From CABZJG01 sp902512685 (GTDB taxonomy: Bacteria > Pseudomonadota > Alphaproteobacteria > Rhodobacterales > Rhodobacteraceae): 64,000 bases of DNA. Position numbers and translations under genes: made by a program. Below are positions 18,191 to 29,300 of the stretch, one piece after another. The notes below the pieces were generated by a model. It was not told the origin of the DNA. It made no database searches and saw nothing but the letters and a program-made list of their open reading frames with translations. Positions within the stretch are counted from its first letter, which is position 1. The number at the start of each line of letters is the position of its first letter. Where the stretch lies: contig CP179201.1 in NCBI GenBank assembly GCA_051201605.1, positions 1,178,001 through 1,242,000 on the forward strand. The letters run 5' to 3'.

Positions 18191-18786
18191 GGCTATAACA
18201 GTGGTTCGCTTTTTCACCTTATGGTTGTAATTTGAGTGCGTTTCGGGAATTTGCGTTTTCGTCGCGGTTATGCGCCAAACACGTTCAAATCATACTATGC
18301 GGATGCTACGGCTTTTGTCGATTAGTGTAGAGAAAGAAATATTGAGCCATTTCCAATAAAGTCAGAGACACTGTGCACGTACATCGAGTATCTTCAAGTG
18401 AACTCCGCATACAGTTCGATCCGTCGGCGAATTTCATCGTTGCGCAGGTTAAACAAACTCTTGGGTTTTGACGACCAAACTCATACCGAGGAGGTCTACT
18501 GAGCAATCCGCCGACTAAAGTGGTCGAAGTGTCTGGAGCAAAGGCAGGCGGTAGGCATCACCCACGACATTATCATTCAGATGATTGACGCCTAGCCGGA
18601 TACTCTCGCCGATATGCGCATGCAAGTCACACATGATCAGCTTTAATTGAGAAAATGATTTTAGTTATACAAAAATTCTAGGCTGTTAAATTTATTGAGA
18701 TATTCTCGGACGACCTTCGCCCGGTTCCAGTTATCGTAATCAGTCGCTTGCCATTTGGGAGCGCTCGTCGAGCATATTAGTTGTCA
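18191..18786. other. Degenerate gene remnants, no intact gene
   Basis: About 600 bp with no open frame that looks real. Short coding-like stretches appear on both strands, for example a minus-strand peptide ending NLRNDEIRRRIELYAEFT at 18394 and a plus-strand stretch around 18560-18645 with an in-frame stop. They look like pieces of decayed genes. I cannot assign their families. Confidence 0.5.
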
Positions 18787-19005
18787 CTACCAACGGCTTT
18801 CTCCAGCCTGAGTTTTTTGTGTATGCGGATAGATTCTCCGCCGTAGTTCATGCCTGAAAATCCATAAGCATCTGTTTTTAAGCGTTGGGCTGCCAGGACA
18901 GTCGCTAAGTCTTTCTTCTGCATTAACGTTGCCTATGGGCACAACTATGATGCTGGATAAAAGCAGCGTTGCAAAAACGTAGGATATCATTAGCAACCTA
19001 GTCAT
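18787..19005 (-). CDS. Hypothetical small secreted protein, probably truncated
   Basis: From the ATG at 19005 the 72-residue product begins with a good Sec signal peptide (RLLMISYVFATLLLSSIIVV, cleavage likely after the Ala of NVNA). It continues with a short mature part containing LSDCPGSPTLKNRC. The opening of the mature part resembles the N-terminus of secreted repeat proteins. After about residue 45 the sequence becomes basic and unlike a domain, so a frameshift or truncation is likely. It sits among degraded sequences. Confidence 0.35.
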   Translation of the reverse strand: MTRLLMISYVFATLLLSSIIVVPIGNVNAEERLSDCPGSPTLKNRCLWIFRHELRRRIYPHTQKTQAGESRW

Positions 19006-19068
19006 GCTTTCAGTTAAGCATAAAGTACGGCAGGTTGTGGAGTCATAAGAGTGCACTAATTGCTATGC

Positions 19069-19293
19069 ATGACACGCCGTACTTACGAAGCAGATGCTGA
19101 ACACATTGAGACTGCAGATGATCTTGATGATCTCGTGCAGGATAAACGTGAGGGCTGGAGAGCTAACTCTAATAAAGCTAGGCGTAGGCAGAGACGGTAT
19201 AAAAAGCGTCTGACAAACGAACTCCTACGGATGGATCACTTAGATGAAGAAGATGCTACCAGATTGTCTTGTAGTTCACTTGTGCGATCCTAG
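19069..19293 (+). CDS. Hypothetical small charged protein
   Basis: A 74-residue protein if begun at the ATG at 19069 (MTRRTYEADAEHIETADD). It has an acidic N-terminal helix, then a strongly basic stretch (SNKARRRQRRYKKRL) and an acidic helix near the end. The amino-acid use looks like real protein rather than a shadow frame, but I do not recognise the family. The ribosome binding site is unclear. It lies just before the IS630 element within the island. Confidence 0.4.
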   Translation: MTRRTYEADAEHIETADDLDDLVQDKREGWRANSNKARRRQRRYKKRLTNELLRMDHLDEEDATRLSCSSLVRS

Positions 19294-19424
19294 TTACTCA
19301 TGCAAAGTAAAGTAACCGTTATATCGTGGACGCTTAACCCTAAAGCATTTTGCGTTTGATCTGAATCGAAAGGGGATTCCCAAAGCGCGGTTTGTGTGAT
19401 TCATTTCCTTACAGGAGGTGGGTC

Positions 19425-20298
19425 ATGGGCAAACCATATTCTTTGGATCTTCGGCATCAGATTTGTGGATATATTGCGGCTGGAAACTCTTGTCGCGCAG
19501 CCGGGCGTGTTTTTGGCGTCAGTGCGGCAACTGCGGTGCGTTACGGGGCTGATCAACGTGAGCGTGGCGCGGTCGCCCCCAAACCACAGGGCAGACCGTC
19601 AGGTCGGTTTGGAAAGCTGGTATCGCAGGCGGGTTTCCTGATCGAAATTGTGGAGCCTGAGCCGGACATAACATTACAGGAGCTGTCAAATGCACTGAAA
19701 GATACGCACGGCATAACGGTTCAGCTTTCCTCAATCCACCGGGCTCTGGAACGTGCCGGGTTTGTCCAGCCCCCAAATTATGTACCATTTTTCAATAGAG
19801 TTTCTGGAACTGGCGGTCTCATGTTTAGGGCTTGGTGAGGTCGAATGTGATTGTACTGCTTTAGCCATGCATTGATGGCCGTTTGGGAAATGGGGCACAC
19901 AGACCTTCATTGCCGGACTGACCCAAAACGCGCTAATTGCGCCGTGGGTGATCACCGGCGCAATGGACGGGCTTGCCTTCGAGACTTATGTGAAAACCCA
20001 GCTTGCACCCGCGCTGGAGCCCGGTACGGTGGTGATCCTTGACAATCTTTCCACTCACAAAAGCCCCCGCGCTGCGCAAGTGCTGAAGGACAAAGGGTGT
20101 TGGTTTCTGTTCCTGCCGCCCTATTCCCCCGACCTCAACCCGATCGAGATGGCATTCTCAAAGCTGAAAGCCCACCTGCGTAGGATCGGAGCAAGAACCT
20201 TCCACGCACTCTTTCAGGCCCTTGGTGAAATTTGTGAACTGTTCGAACCAGACGAATGCTGGAACTTTTTAAAGGCTGCAGGATATGTCTCAGATTAA
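19425..20298 (+). pseudogene. IS630-family transposase, disrupted
   Basis: The N-terminal part (from the ATG at 19425, with AGGAGG upstream) carries the helix-turn-helix region MGKPYSLDLRHQICGYI... and is readable to about 19768. The C-terminal part is readable from about 19879 (PFGKWGTQTFIAGL) in another frame. It contains the DDE catalytic core: VILDNLSTHKS with an Asp, and FLPPYSPDLNPIEMAFSKLK with the final Glu. The middle, including the first catalytic Asp region, is missing. It cannot make an active transposase. Confidence 0.88.
19778..19878 (-). pseudogene. C-terminal fragment of an IS3-family transposase (OrfB)
   Basis: On the minus strand these roughly 100 bases read AINAWLKQYNHIRPHQALNM, followed by RPPVPETLLKNGT and a stop at 19778. 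This is the classic last segment of an IS3-family OrfB/integrase (W...YN..RPH.AL...P). No other part of that element is present. It replaces the central part of the IS630 transposase, so it records a recombination between two elements. Confidence 0.75.
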
Positions 20299-20382
20299 AC
20301 GCAAAATGCTTTAACGGGAAAGTTGGTGACAACACCCGTCCACACATGAAAAAATCAAAATAAATGAGAACAAACTAGATTT

Positions 20383-23300
20383 TTAAATAAAATCACTTGC
20401 CGTGAGTATATTATCTGCATTATCGCCTAAATTAATTACAATTTCATTTAATCCAACCACGTTATCTCCATTTTCATCGTAAAACAAATAATTACCTTCT
20501 CCAACCCCATTGATTTCCACAACATATACAACTGTGTCAGATTGAACTCCACCAGACAAAAGCGCTTCGTCAATATCATTCTTTAAGTCACCAGTGCCTG
20601 TTGAGATATATCCTGAAGGCGTAATGACATCTTTTGGTGACGTATAAAAATAAAATTTATCCTGACCAGAAGCAAAATCTACTACTGTGTCCATAGTAAG
20701 GATTGTGCTTTCACTCCCCGTTGAAAAATAAAATATATCGTTATCTTCGCCTCCCGACATTATATCCGCGCCAAGCCCACCAACTATGGTGTCATCACCC
20801 ACGTCACCAACTATCACATCATCTCCAGAACCACCCGTAATAGTATCTGCCTGTGTACTGCCTGTGATGTTAAATGAGCCATCTGTCTCCGCAGAGCCAT
20901 CCCATGTCAGCGAATTAGTGCCCGTAAGAGAAGCAGCCGTAACCGTTAATGTCTGACCATTGCCAACAAGTGTATCAACAGTCGTCACAGCCGTCGCCGC
21001 ATCTCCAAGTGTCACTGTCTCAATATTCGTAACACCATCAAGATCAGAGGTTGCTACGCCGCTATCCGTAAACCGGAGCTCATCCGTACCTGCACCACCA
21101 TCAAGCATATCCGTAGAAGTCAGGTTCGTGCCTAGTATAATTGTATCCGCATCGTCACCACCCAAAACGATATCTACACCAGCACCACCATTCAAAGTAT
21201 CAGCTCCGGCACCGCCGGATATCGTATCGTTCCGAGAACCACCCGTAATAGTATCTGCCTGTGCACTGCCTGTGATGTTAAATGAGCCATCTGTCTCCGC
21301 AGAGCCATCCCATATCAGCGAATTAATGCCCGTAAGAGAAGCCGCCGTAACCGTTAATGTCTGACCATTGCCAACAAGTGTATCAACAGTCGTCACAACC
21401 GTCGCCGCATCTCCAAGTGTCACTGTCTCAATATTCGTAACACCATCAAGATCAGAGGTTGCTACACCGCTATCCGTAAACCGGAGCTCATCCGTACCTG
21501 CACCACCATCAAGCGCATCCGCAGAGGTCAGGTTCGTACCAAGTATAATTGTATCAGCTAATCCACTACCCGTGATTTGATCATCACCAGCTCCACTAGA
21601 TACAACAGCAGACTTAGCCAAAGCACTAACATCAACCTCATCATTACCCGATCCAAAATTTAAGCTTAATGCGCCCGCACCAGATGCTGTTGCAGAGTTA
21701 GCCCCAAAAGATGCAGTATTATCCCCATCTGAAAAGGTTATTGACTCAATATTTGAAACGCTAGCAAAATCAGCGTCATCAACATCAGTCATGCCATTTT
21801 GAGTGAATCTTATTGTATCCGTACCAGCCCCGCCATCAACACGAATGTCGCCAGCCAGATCAGCACCCGATACAAAGTTCAAGGTGTCATCGTCATGACC
21901 ACCCAAAACGATATCTACACCAGCACCACCACTCAAAGTATCAGCTCCGGCACCGCCGGATATCGTATCGTTCCGAGAACCACCCGTAATAGTATCTGCC
22001 TGTGCACTGCCTGTGATGTTAAATGAGCCATCTGTCTCCGCAGAGCCATCCCATGTCAGCGAATTAGTGCCCGTAAGAGAAGCAGCCATAACCGTTAATG
22101 TCTGACCATTGCCAACAAGTGTATCAACAGTCGTCACAGCCGTCGCCGCATCTCCAAGTGTCACTGTCTCAATATTCGTAACACCATCAAGATCAGAGGT
22201 TGCTACGCCACTATCCGTAAACCGGAGCTCATCAGATTCATCACCGCCATCAATAGTGTCTGCAGAGGTTAAGTTGCGGGCTAAAATAATTATATCAGAG
22301 CCTACATGGCCATAAATGCCATCTTTTCCATCGCCAGCAACCAAGATATCAGCACCCGCTCCACCTTGAATAATGTCATCGGCATCACCACCCGTAATAG
22401 TATCTGCCTGTGTACTGCCTGTGATGTCGAATGAGCCATCTGTCTCCGCAGAGCCATCCCATGTCAGCGAATTAGTGCCCGTAAGAGAAGCTGCCGTAAC
22501 CGTTAATGTCTGACCATTGCCAACAAGTGTATCAACAGTCGTCACAGCCGTCGCCGCATCTCCAAGTGTCACTGTCTCAATATTTGTAACACCATCAAGA
22601 TCAGAGGTTGCTACACCGCTATCCGTAAACCGGAGCTCATCCGTACCTGCACCACCATCAAGCGCATCCGTAGAAGTCAGGTTCGTGCCAAGTATAATTG
22701 TATCCGCATCATCACCACCCGTAATAGTATCTGCCTGTGTACTGCCTGTGATGTTAAATGAGCCATCTGTCTCCGCAGAGCCATCCCATATCAGCGAATT
22801 AATGCCCGTAAGAGAAGCAGCCGTAACCGTTAATGTCTGACCATTGCCAACAAGTGTATCAACAGTCGTCACAGCCGTCGCCGCATCTCCAAGTGTCACT
22901 GTCTCAATATTCGTAACACCATCAAGATCAGAGGTTGCTACGCCGCTATCCGTAAACCGGAGCTCATCCGTACCTGCACCACCATCAAGCGTATCCGCAG
23001 AGGTCAGGTTCGTGCCAAGTATAATTGTATCCGCATCGTTACCACTAGATATCGTATCGTTCCAAGAACCACCCGTAATAGTATCTGCCTGTGTACTGCC
23101 TGTGATGTTAAATGAGCCATCTGTCTCCGCAGAGCCATCCCATGTCAGCGAATTAGTGCCCGTAAGAGAAGCAGCCGTAACCGTTAATGTCTGACCATTG
23201 CCAACAAGTGTATCAACAGTCGTCACAGCCGTCGCCGCATCTCCAAGTGTCACTGTCTCAATATTCGTAACACCATCAAGATCAGAGGTTGCTACGCCGC

Positions 23301-26300
23301 TATCCGTAAACCGGAGCTCATCCGTACCTGCACCACCATCAAGCATATCCGTAGAAGTCAGGTTCGTGCCTAGTATAATTGTATCCGCATCGTCACCACC
23401 CAAAACGATATCTACACCAGCACCACCACTCAAAGTATCAGCTCCGGCACCGCCGGATATCGTATCGTTCCGAGAACCACCCGTAATAGTATCTGCCTGT
23501 GCACTGCCTGTGATGTTAAATGAGCCATCTGTCTCCGCAGAGCCATCCCATGTCAGCGAATTAGCGCCCATAAGAGAAGCAGCCGTAACCGTTAATGTCT
23601 GACCATTGCCAACAAGTGTATCAACAGTCGTCACAGCCGTCGCCGCATCTCCAAGTGTCACTGTCTCAATATTCGTAACACCATCAAGATCAGAGGTTGC
23701 TACGCCGCTATCCGTAAACCGGAGCTCATCCGTACCTGCACCACCATCAAGCGTATCCGCAGAGGTCAGGTTCGTACCAAGTATAATTGTATCAGCTAAT
23801 CCACTACCCGTGATTTGATCATCACCAGCTCCACTAGATACAACAGCAGACTTAGCCAAAGCACTAACATCAACCTCATCATTACCCGATCCAAAATTTA
23901 AGCTTAATGCGCCCGCACCAGATGCTGTTGCAGAGTTAGCCCCAAAAGATGCAGTATTATCCCCATCTGAAAAGGTTATTGACTCAATATTTGAAACGCT
24001 AGCAAAATCAGCGTCATCAACATCAGTCATGCCATTTTGAGTGAATCTTATTGTATCCGTACCAGCCCCGCCATCAACACGAATGTCGCCAGCCAGATCA
24101 GCACCCGATACAAAGTTCAAGGTGTCATCGTCATGACCACCCAAAACGATATCTACACCAGCACCACCACTCAAAGTATCAGCTCCGGCACCGCCGGATA
24201 TCGTATCGTTCCGAGAACCACCCGTAATAGTATCTGCCTGTGCACTGCCTGTGATGTTAAATGAGCCATCTGTCTCCGCAGAGCCATCCCATGTCAGCGA
24301 ATTAGTGCCCGTAAGAGAAGCAGCCGTAACCGTTAATGTCTGACCATTGCCAACAAGTGTATCAACAGTCGTCACAACCGTCGCCGCATCTCCAAGCGTC
24401 ACTGTCTCAATATTCGTAACACCATCAAGATCAGAGGTTGCTACACCGCTATCCGTAAACCGGAGCTCATCAGATTCATCACCGCCATCAATAGTGTCTG
24501 CAGAGGTTAAGTTGCGGGCTAAAATAATTATATCAGAGCCTACATGGCCATAAATGCCATCTTTTCCATCGCCAGCAACCAAGATATCAGCACCCGCTCC
24601 ACCTTGAATAATGTCATCGGCATCACCACCCGTAATAGTATCTGCCTGTGTACTGCCTGTGATGTTAAATGAGCCATCTATCTCCGCAGAGCCATCCCAT
24701 GTCAGCGAATTAATGCCTGTAAGAGAAGCTGCCGTAACCGTTAATGTCTGACCATTGCCAACAAGTGTATCAACAGTCGTCACAACCGTCGCCGCATCTC
24801 CAAGTGTCACTGTCTCAATATTCGTAACACCATCAAGATCAGAGGTTGCTACACCGCTATCCGTAAACCGGAGCTCATCCGTACCTGCACCACCATCAAG
24901 CGCATCCGTAGAAGTCAGGTTCGTGCCAAGTATAATTGTATCCGCATCATCACCACCCGTAATAGTATCTGCCTGTGTACTGCCTGTGATGTTAAATGAG
25001 CCATCTGTCTCCGCAGAGCCATCCCATGTCAGCGAATTAGTGCCCGTAAGAGAAGCTGCCGTAACCGTTAATGTCTGACCATTGCCAACAAGTGTATCAA
25101 CAGTCGTCACAGCCGTCGCCGCATCTCCAAGTGTCACTGTCTCAATATTCGTAACACCATCAAGATCAGAGGTTGCTACGCCGCTATCCGTAAACCGGAG
25201 CTCATCCGTACCTGCACCACCATCAAGCGTATCCGCAGAGGTCAGGTTCGTGCCAAGTATAATTGTATCGTTCCGAGAACCACCCGTAATAGTATCTGCC
25301 TGTGTACTGCCTGTGATGTTAAATGAGCCATCTGTCTCCGCAGAGCCATCCCATATCAGCGAATTAGGGTCCGTAAGAGAAGCTGCCGTAACCGTTAATG
25401 TCTGACCATTGCCAACAAGTGTATCAACAGTCGTCACAGCCGTCGCCGCATCTCCAAGTGTCACTGTCTCAATATTCGTAACACCATCAAGATCAGAGGT
25501 TGCTACGCCGCTATCCGTAAACCGGAGCTCATCCGTACCTTCACCACCATCAAGCATATCCGCAGAGGTCAGGTTCGTGCCAAGTATAATTGTATCGTTC
25601 TGAGAACCACCCGTAATAGTATCTGCCTGTGCACTGCCTGTGATGTTAAATGAGCCATCTGTCTCCGCAGAGCCATCCCATATCAGCGAATTAATGCCCG
25701 TAAGAGAAGCCGCCGTAACCGTTAATGTCTGACCATTGCCAACAAGTGTATCAACAGTCGTCACAACCGTCGCCGCATCTCCAAGTGTCACTGTCTCAAT
25801 ATTCGTAACACCATCAAGATCAGAGGTTGCTACACCGCTATCCGTAAACCGGAGCTCATCCGTACCTGCACCACCATCAAGCGCATCCGTAGAAGTCAGG
25901 TTCGTGCCAAGTATAATTGTATCCGCATCATCACCACCCGTAATAGTATCTGCCTGTGTACTGCCTGTGATGTTAAATGAGCCATCTGTCTCCGCAGAGC
26001 CATCCCATGTCAGCGAATTAGTGCCCGTAAGAGAAGCAGCCATAACCGTTAATGTCTGACCATTGCCAACAAGTGTATCAACAGTCGTCACAGCCGTCGC
26101 CGCATCTCCAAGTGTCACTGTCTCAATATTCGTAACACCATCAAGATCAGAGGTTGCTACGCCGCTATCCGTAAACCGGAGCTCATCCGTACCTGCACCA
26201 CCATCAAGCATATCCGTAGAGGTCAGGTTCGTGCCAAGTATAATTGTATCCGCATCATCACCACTAGATATCGTATCGTTCCGAGAACCACCTGTAATAG

Positions 26301-29300
26301 TATCTGCCTGTGCACTGCCTGTGATGTTAAATGAGCCATCTGTCTCCGCAGAGCCATCCCATGTCAGCGAATTAGCGCCCATAAGAGAAGCAGCCGTAAC
26401 CGTTAATGTCTGACCATTGCCAACAAGTGTATCAACAGTCGTCACAGCCGTCGCCGCATCTCCAAGTGTCACTGTCTCAATATTCGTAACACCATCAAGA
26501 TCAGAGGTTGCTACGCCGCTATCCGTAAACCGGAGCTCATCCGTACCTGCACCACCATCAAGCGTATCCGCAGAGGTCAGGTTCGTGCCAAGTATAATCG
26601 TATCAGCATCGTTACCACTAGATATCGTGTCATCCCCAGAACCAGAAGTAATTGTATCCGCATCATCACCACTAGATATCGTATCGTTCCGAGAACCACC
26701 CGTAATAGTATCTGCCTGTGCACTGCCTGTGATGTTAAATGAGCCACCTGTCTCCGCAGAGCCATCCCATGTCAGCGAATTAGTGCCCGTAAGAGAAGCT
26801 GCCGTAACCGTTAATGTCTGACCATTGCCAACAAGTGTATCAACAGTCGTCACAACCGTCGCCGCATCTCCAAGCGTCACTGTCTCAATATTCGTAACAC
26901 CATCAAGATCAGAGGTTGCTACGCCGCTATCCGTAAACCGGAGCTCATCCGTACCTGCACCACCATCAAGCGCATCCGTAGAAGTCAGGTTCGTGCCAAG
27001 TATAATTGTATCGTTCCGAGAACCACCCGTAATAGTATCTGCCTGTGTACTGCCTGTGATGTTAAATGAGCCATCTGTCTCCGCAGAGCCATCCCATGTC
27101 AGCGAATTAGTGCCCGTAAGAGAAGCTGCCGTAACCGTTAATGTCTGACCATTGCCAACAAGTGTATCAACAGTCGTCACAACCGTCGCCGCATCTCCAA
27201 GCGTCACTGTCTCAATATTCGTAACACCATCAAGATCAGAGGTTGCTACGCCGCTATCCGTAAACCGGAGCTCATCCATACCTGCACCACCATCAAGCAT
27301 ATCCATAGAAGTCAGGTTCGTGCCAAGTATAATTGTATCAACACCAGCTCCACTAGATACAACAGCAGACTTAGCCAAAGCACTAACATCAACCGCATCA
27401 TTGCCCGATCCAAAATTTAAGCTTAATGCGCCCGCACCAGATGCTGTTGCAGAGTTAGCCCCAAAAGATGCAGTATTATCCCCATCTGAAAAGGTTATTG
27501 ACTCAATATTTGAAACGCTAGCAAAATCAGCGTCATCAACATCAGTCATGCCATTTTGAGTGAATCTTATTGTATCCGTACCAGCCCCGCCATCAACACG
27601 AATGTCGCCAGCCAGATCAGCACCCGATACAAAGTTCAAGGTGTCATCGGCATCACCACCCGTAATAGTATCTGCCTGTGTACTGCCTGTGATGTTAAAT
27701 GAGCCACCTGTCTCCGCAGAGCCATCCCATGTCAGCGAATTAGTGCCCGTAAGAGAAGCTGCCGTAACCGTTAATGTCTGACCATTGCCAACAAGTGTAT
27801 CAACAGTCGTCACAACCGTCGCCGCATCTCCAAGCGTCACTGTCTCAATATTCGTAACACCATCAAGATCAGAGGTTGCTACGCCGCTATCCGTAAACCG
27901 GAGCTCATCCGTACCTGCACCACCATCAAGCGCATCCGTAGAAGTCAGGTTCGTGCCAAGTATAATTGTATCGTTCCGAGAACCACCCGTAATAGTATCT
28001 GCCTGTGTACTGCCTGTGATGTTAAATGAGCCATCTGTCTCCGCAGAGCCATCCCATGTCAGCGAATTAGTGCCCGTAAGAGAAGCTGCCGTAACCGTTA
28101 ATGTCTGACCATTGCCAACAAGTGTATCAACAGTCGTCACAACCGTCGCCGCATCTCCAAGCGTCACTGTCTCAATATTCGTAACACCATCAAGATCAGA
28201 GGTTGCTACGCCGCTATCCGTAAACCGGAGCTCATCCGTACCTGCACCACCATCAAGCATATCCATAGAAGTCAGGTTCGTGCCAAGTATAATTGTATCA
28301 ACACCAGCTCCACTAGATACAACAGCAGACTTAGCCAAAGCACTAACATCAACCGCATCATTACCCGATCCAAAATTTAAGCTTAATGCGCCCGCACCAG
28401 ATGCTGTTGCAGAGTTAGCCCCAAAAGATGCAGTATTATCCCCATCTGAAAAGGTTATTGACTCAATATTTGAAACGCTAGCAAAATCAGCGTCATCAAC
28501 ATCAGTCATGCCATTTTGAGTGAATCTTATTGTATCCGTACCAGCCCCGCCATCAACACGAATGTCGCCAGCCAGATCAGCACCCGATACAAAGTTCAAG
28601 GTGTCATCGGCATCACCACCCGTAATAGTATCTGCCTGTGTACTGCCTGTGATGTTAAATGAGCCATCTGTCTCCGCAGAGCCATCCCATGTCAGCGAAT
28701 TAGTGCCCGTAAGAGAAGCAGCCATAACCGTTAATGTCTGACCATTGCCAACAAGTGTATCAACAGTCGTCACAACCGTCGCCGCATCTCCAAGTGTCAC
28801 TGTCTCAATATTCGTAACACCATCAAGATCAGAGGTTGCTACGCCGCTATCCGTAAACCGGAGCTCATCCGTACCTGCACCACCATCAAGCGTATCCGCA
28901 GAGGTCAGGTTCGTGCCAAGTATAATTGTATCCGCATCATCACCACTAGATATCGTATCGTTCCAAGAACCACCCGTAATAGTATCTGCCTGTGCACTGC
29001 CTGTGATGTTAAATGAGCCATCTGTCTCCGCAGAGCCATCCCATGTCAGCGAATTAGTGCCCGTAAGAGAAGCAGCCGTAACCGTTAATGTCTGACCATT
29101 GCCAACAAGTGTATCAACAGTCGTCACAGCCGTCGCCGCATCTCCAAGTGTCACTGTCTCAATATTTGTAACACCATCAAGATCAGAGGTTGCTACGCCG
29201 CTATCCGTAAACCGGAGCTCATCCGTACCTGCACCACCATCAAGCGTATCCGCAGAGGTCAGGTTCGTGCCAAGTATAATTGTATCAGCTAATCCACTAC

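Larger units (their letters stand above)
19341..20313 (+). mobile_element. IS630-family insertion sequence (defective)
   Basis: The ends are 23-bp inverted repeats (19341-19363 and 20291-20313) that agree at 22 of 23 positions and begin with TA, the target dinucleotide duplicated by IS630 elements. Inside is a transposase gene broken into two frames. The 973-bp length is a little short for the family because part of the middle has been replaced by an IS3 fragment. Confidence 0.85.

Noticed and set aside
18306..18506. Minus-strand frame of 66 codons in the island
   Set aside because: Coding-like sense lies in a different frame that has stops, so this frame is not the gene.
20314..20340. Nested hairpin (ACGGG...CCCGT with GTTG/CAAC inside) downstream of the giant gene
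   Set aside because: It could be a terminator for the giant gene, but no T-run follows on the minus strand, so I do not list it as one.
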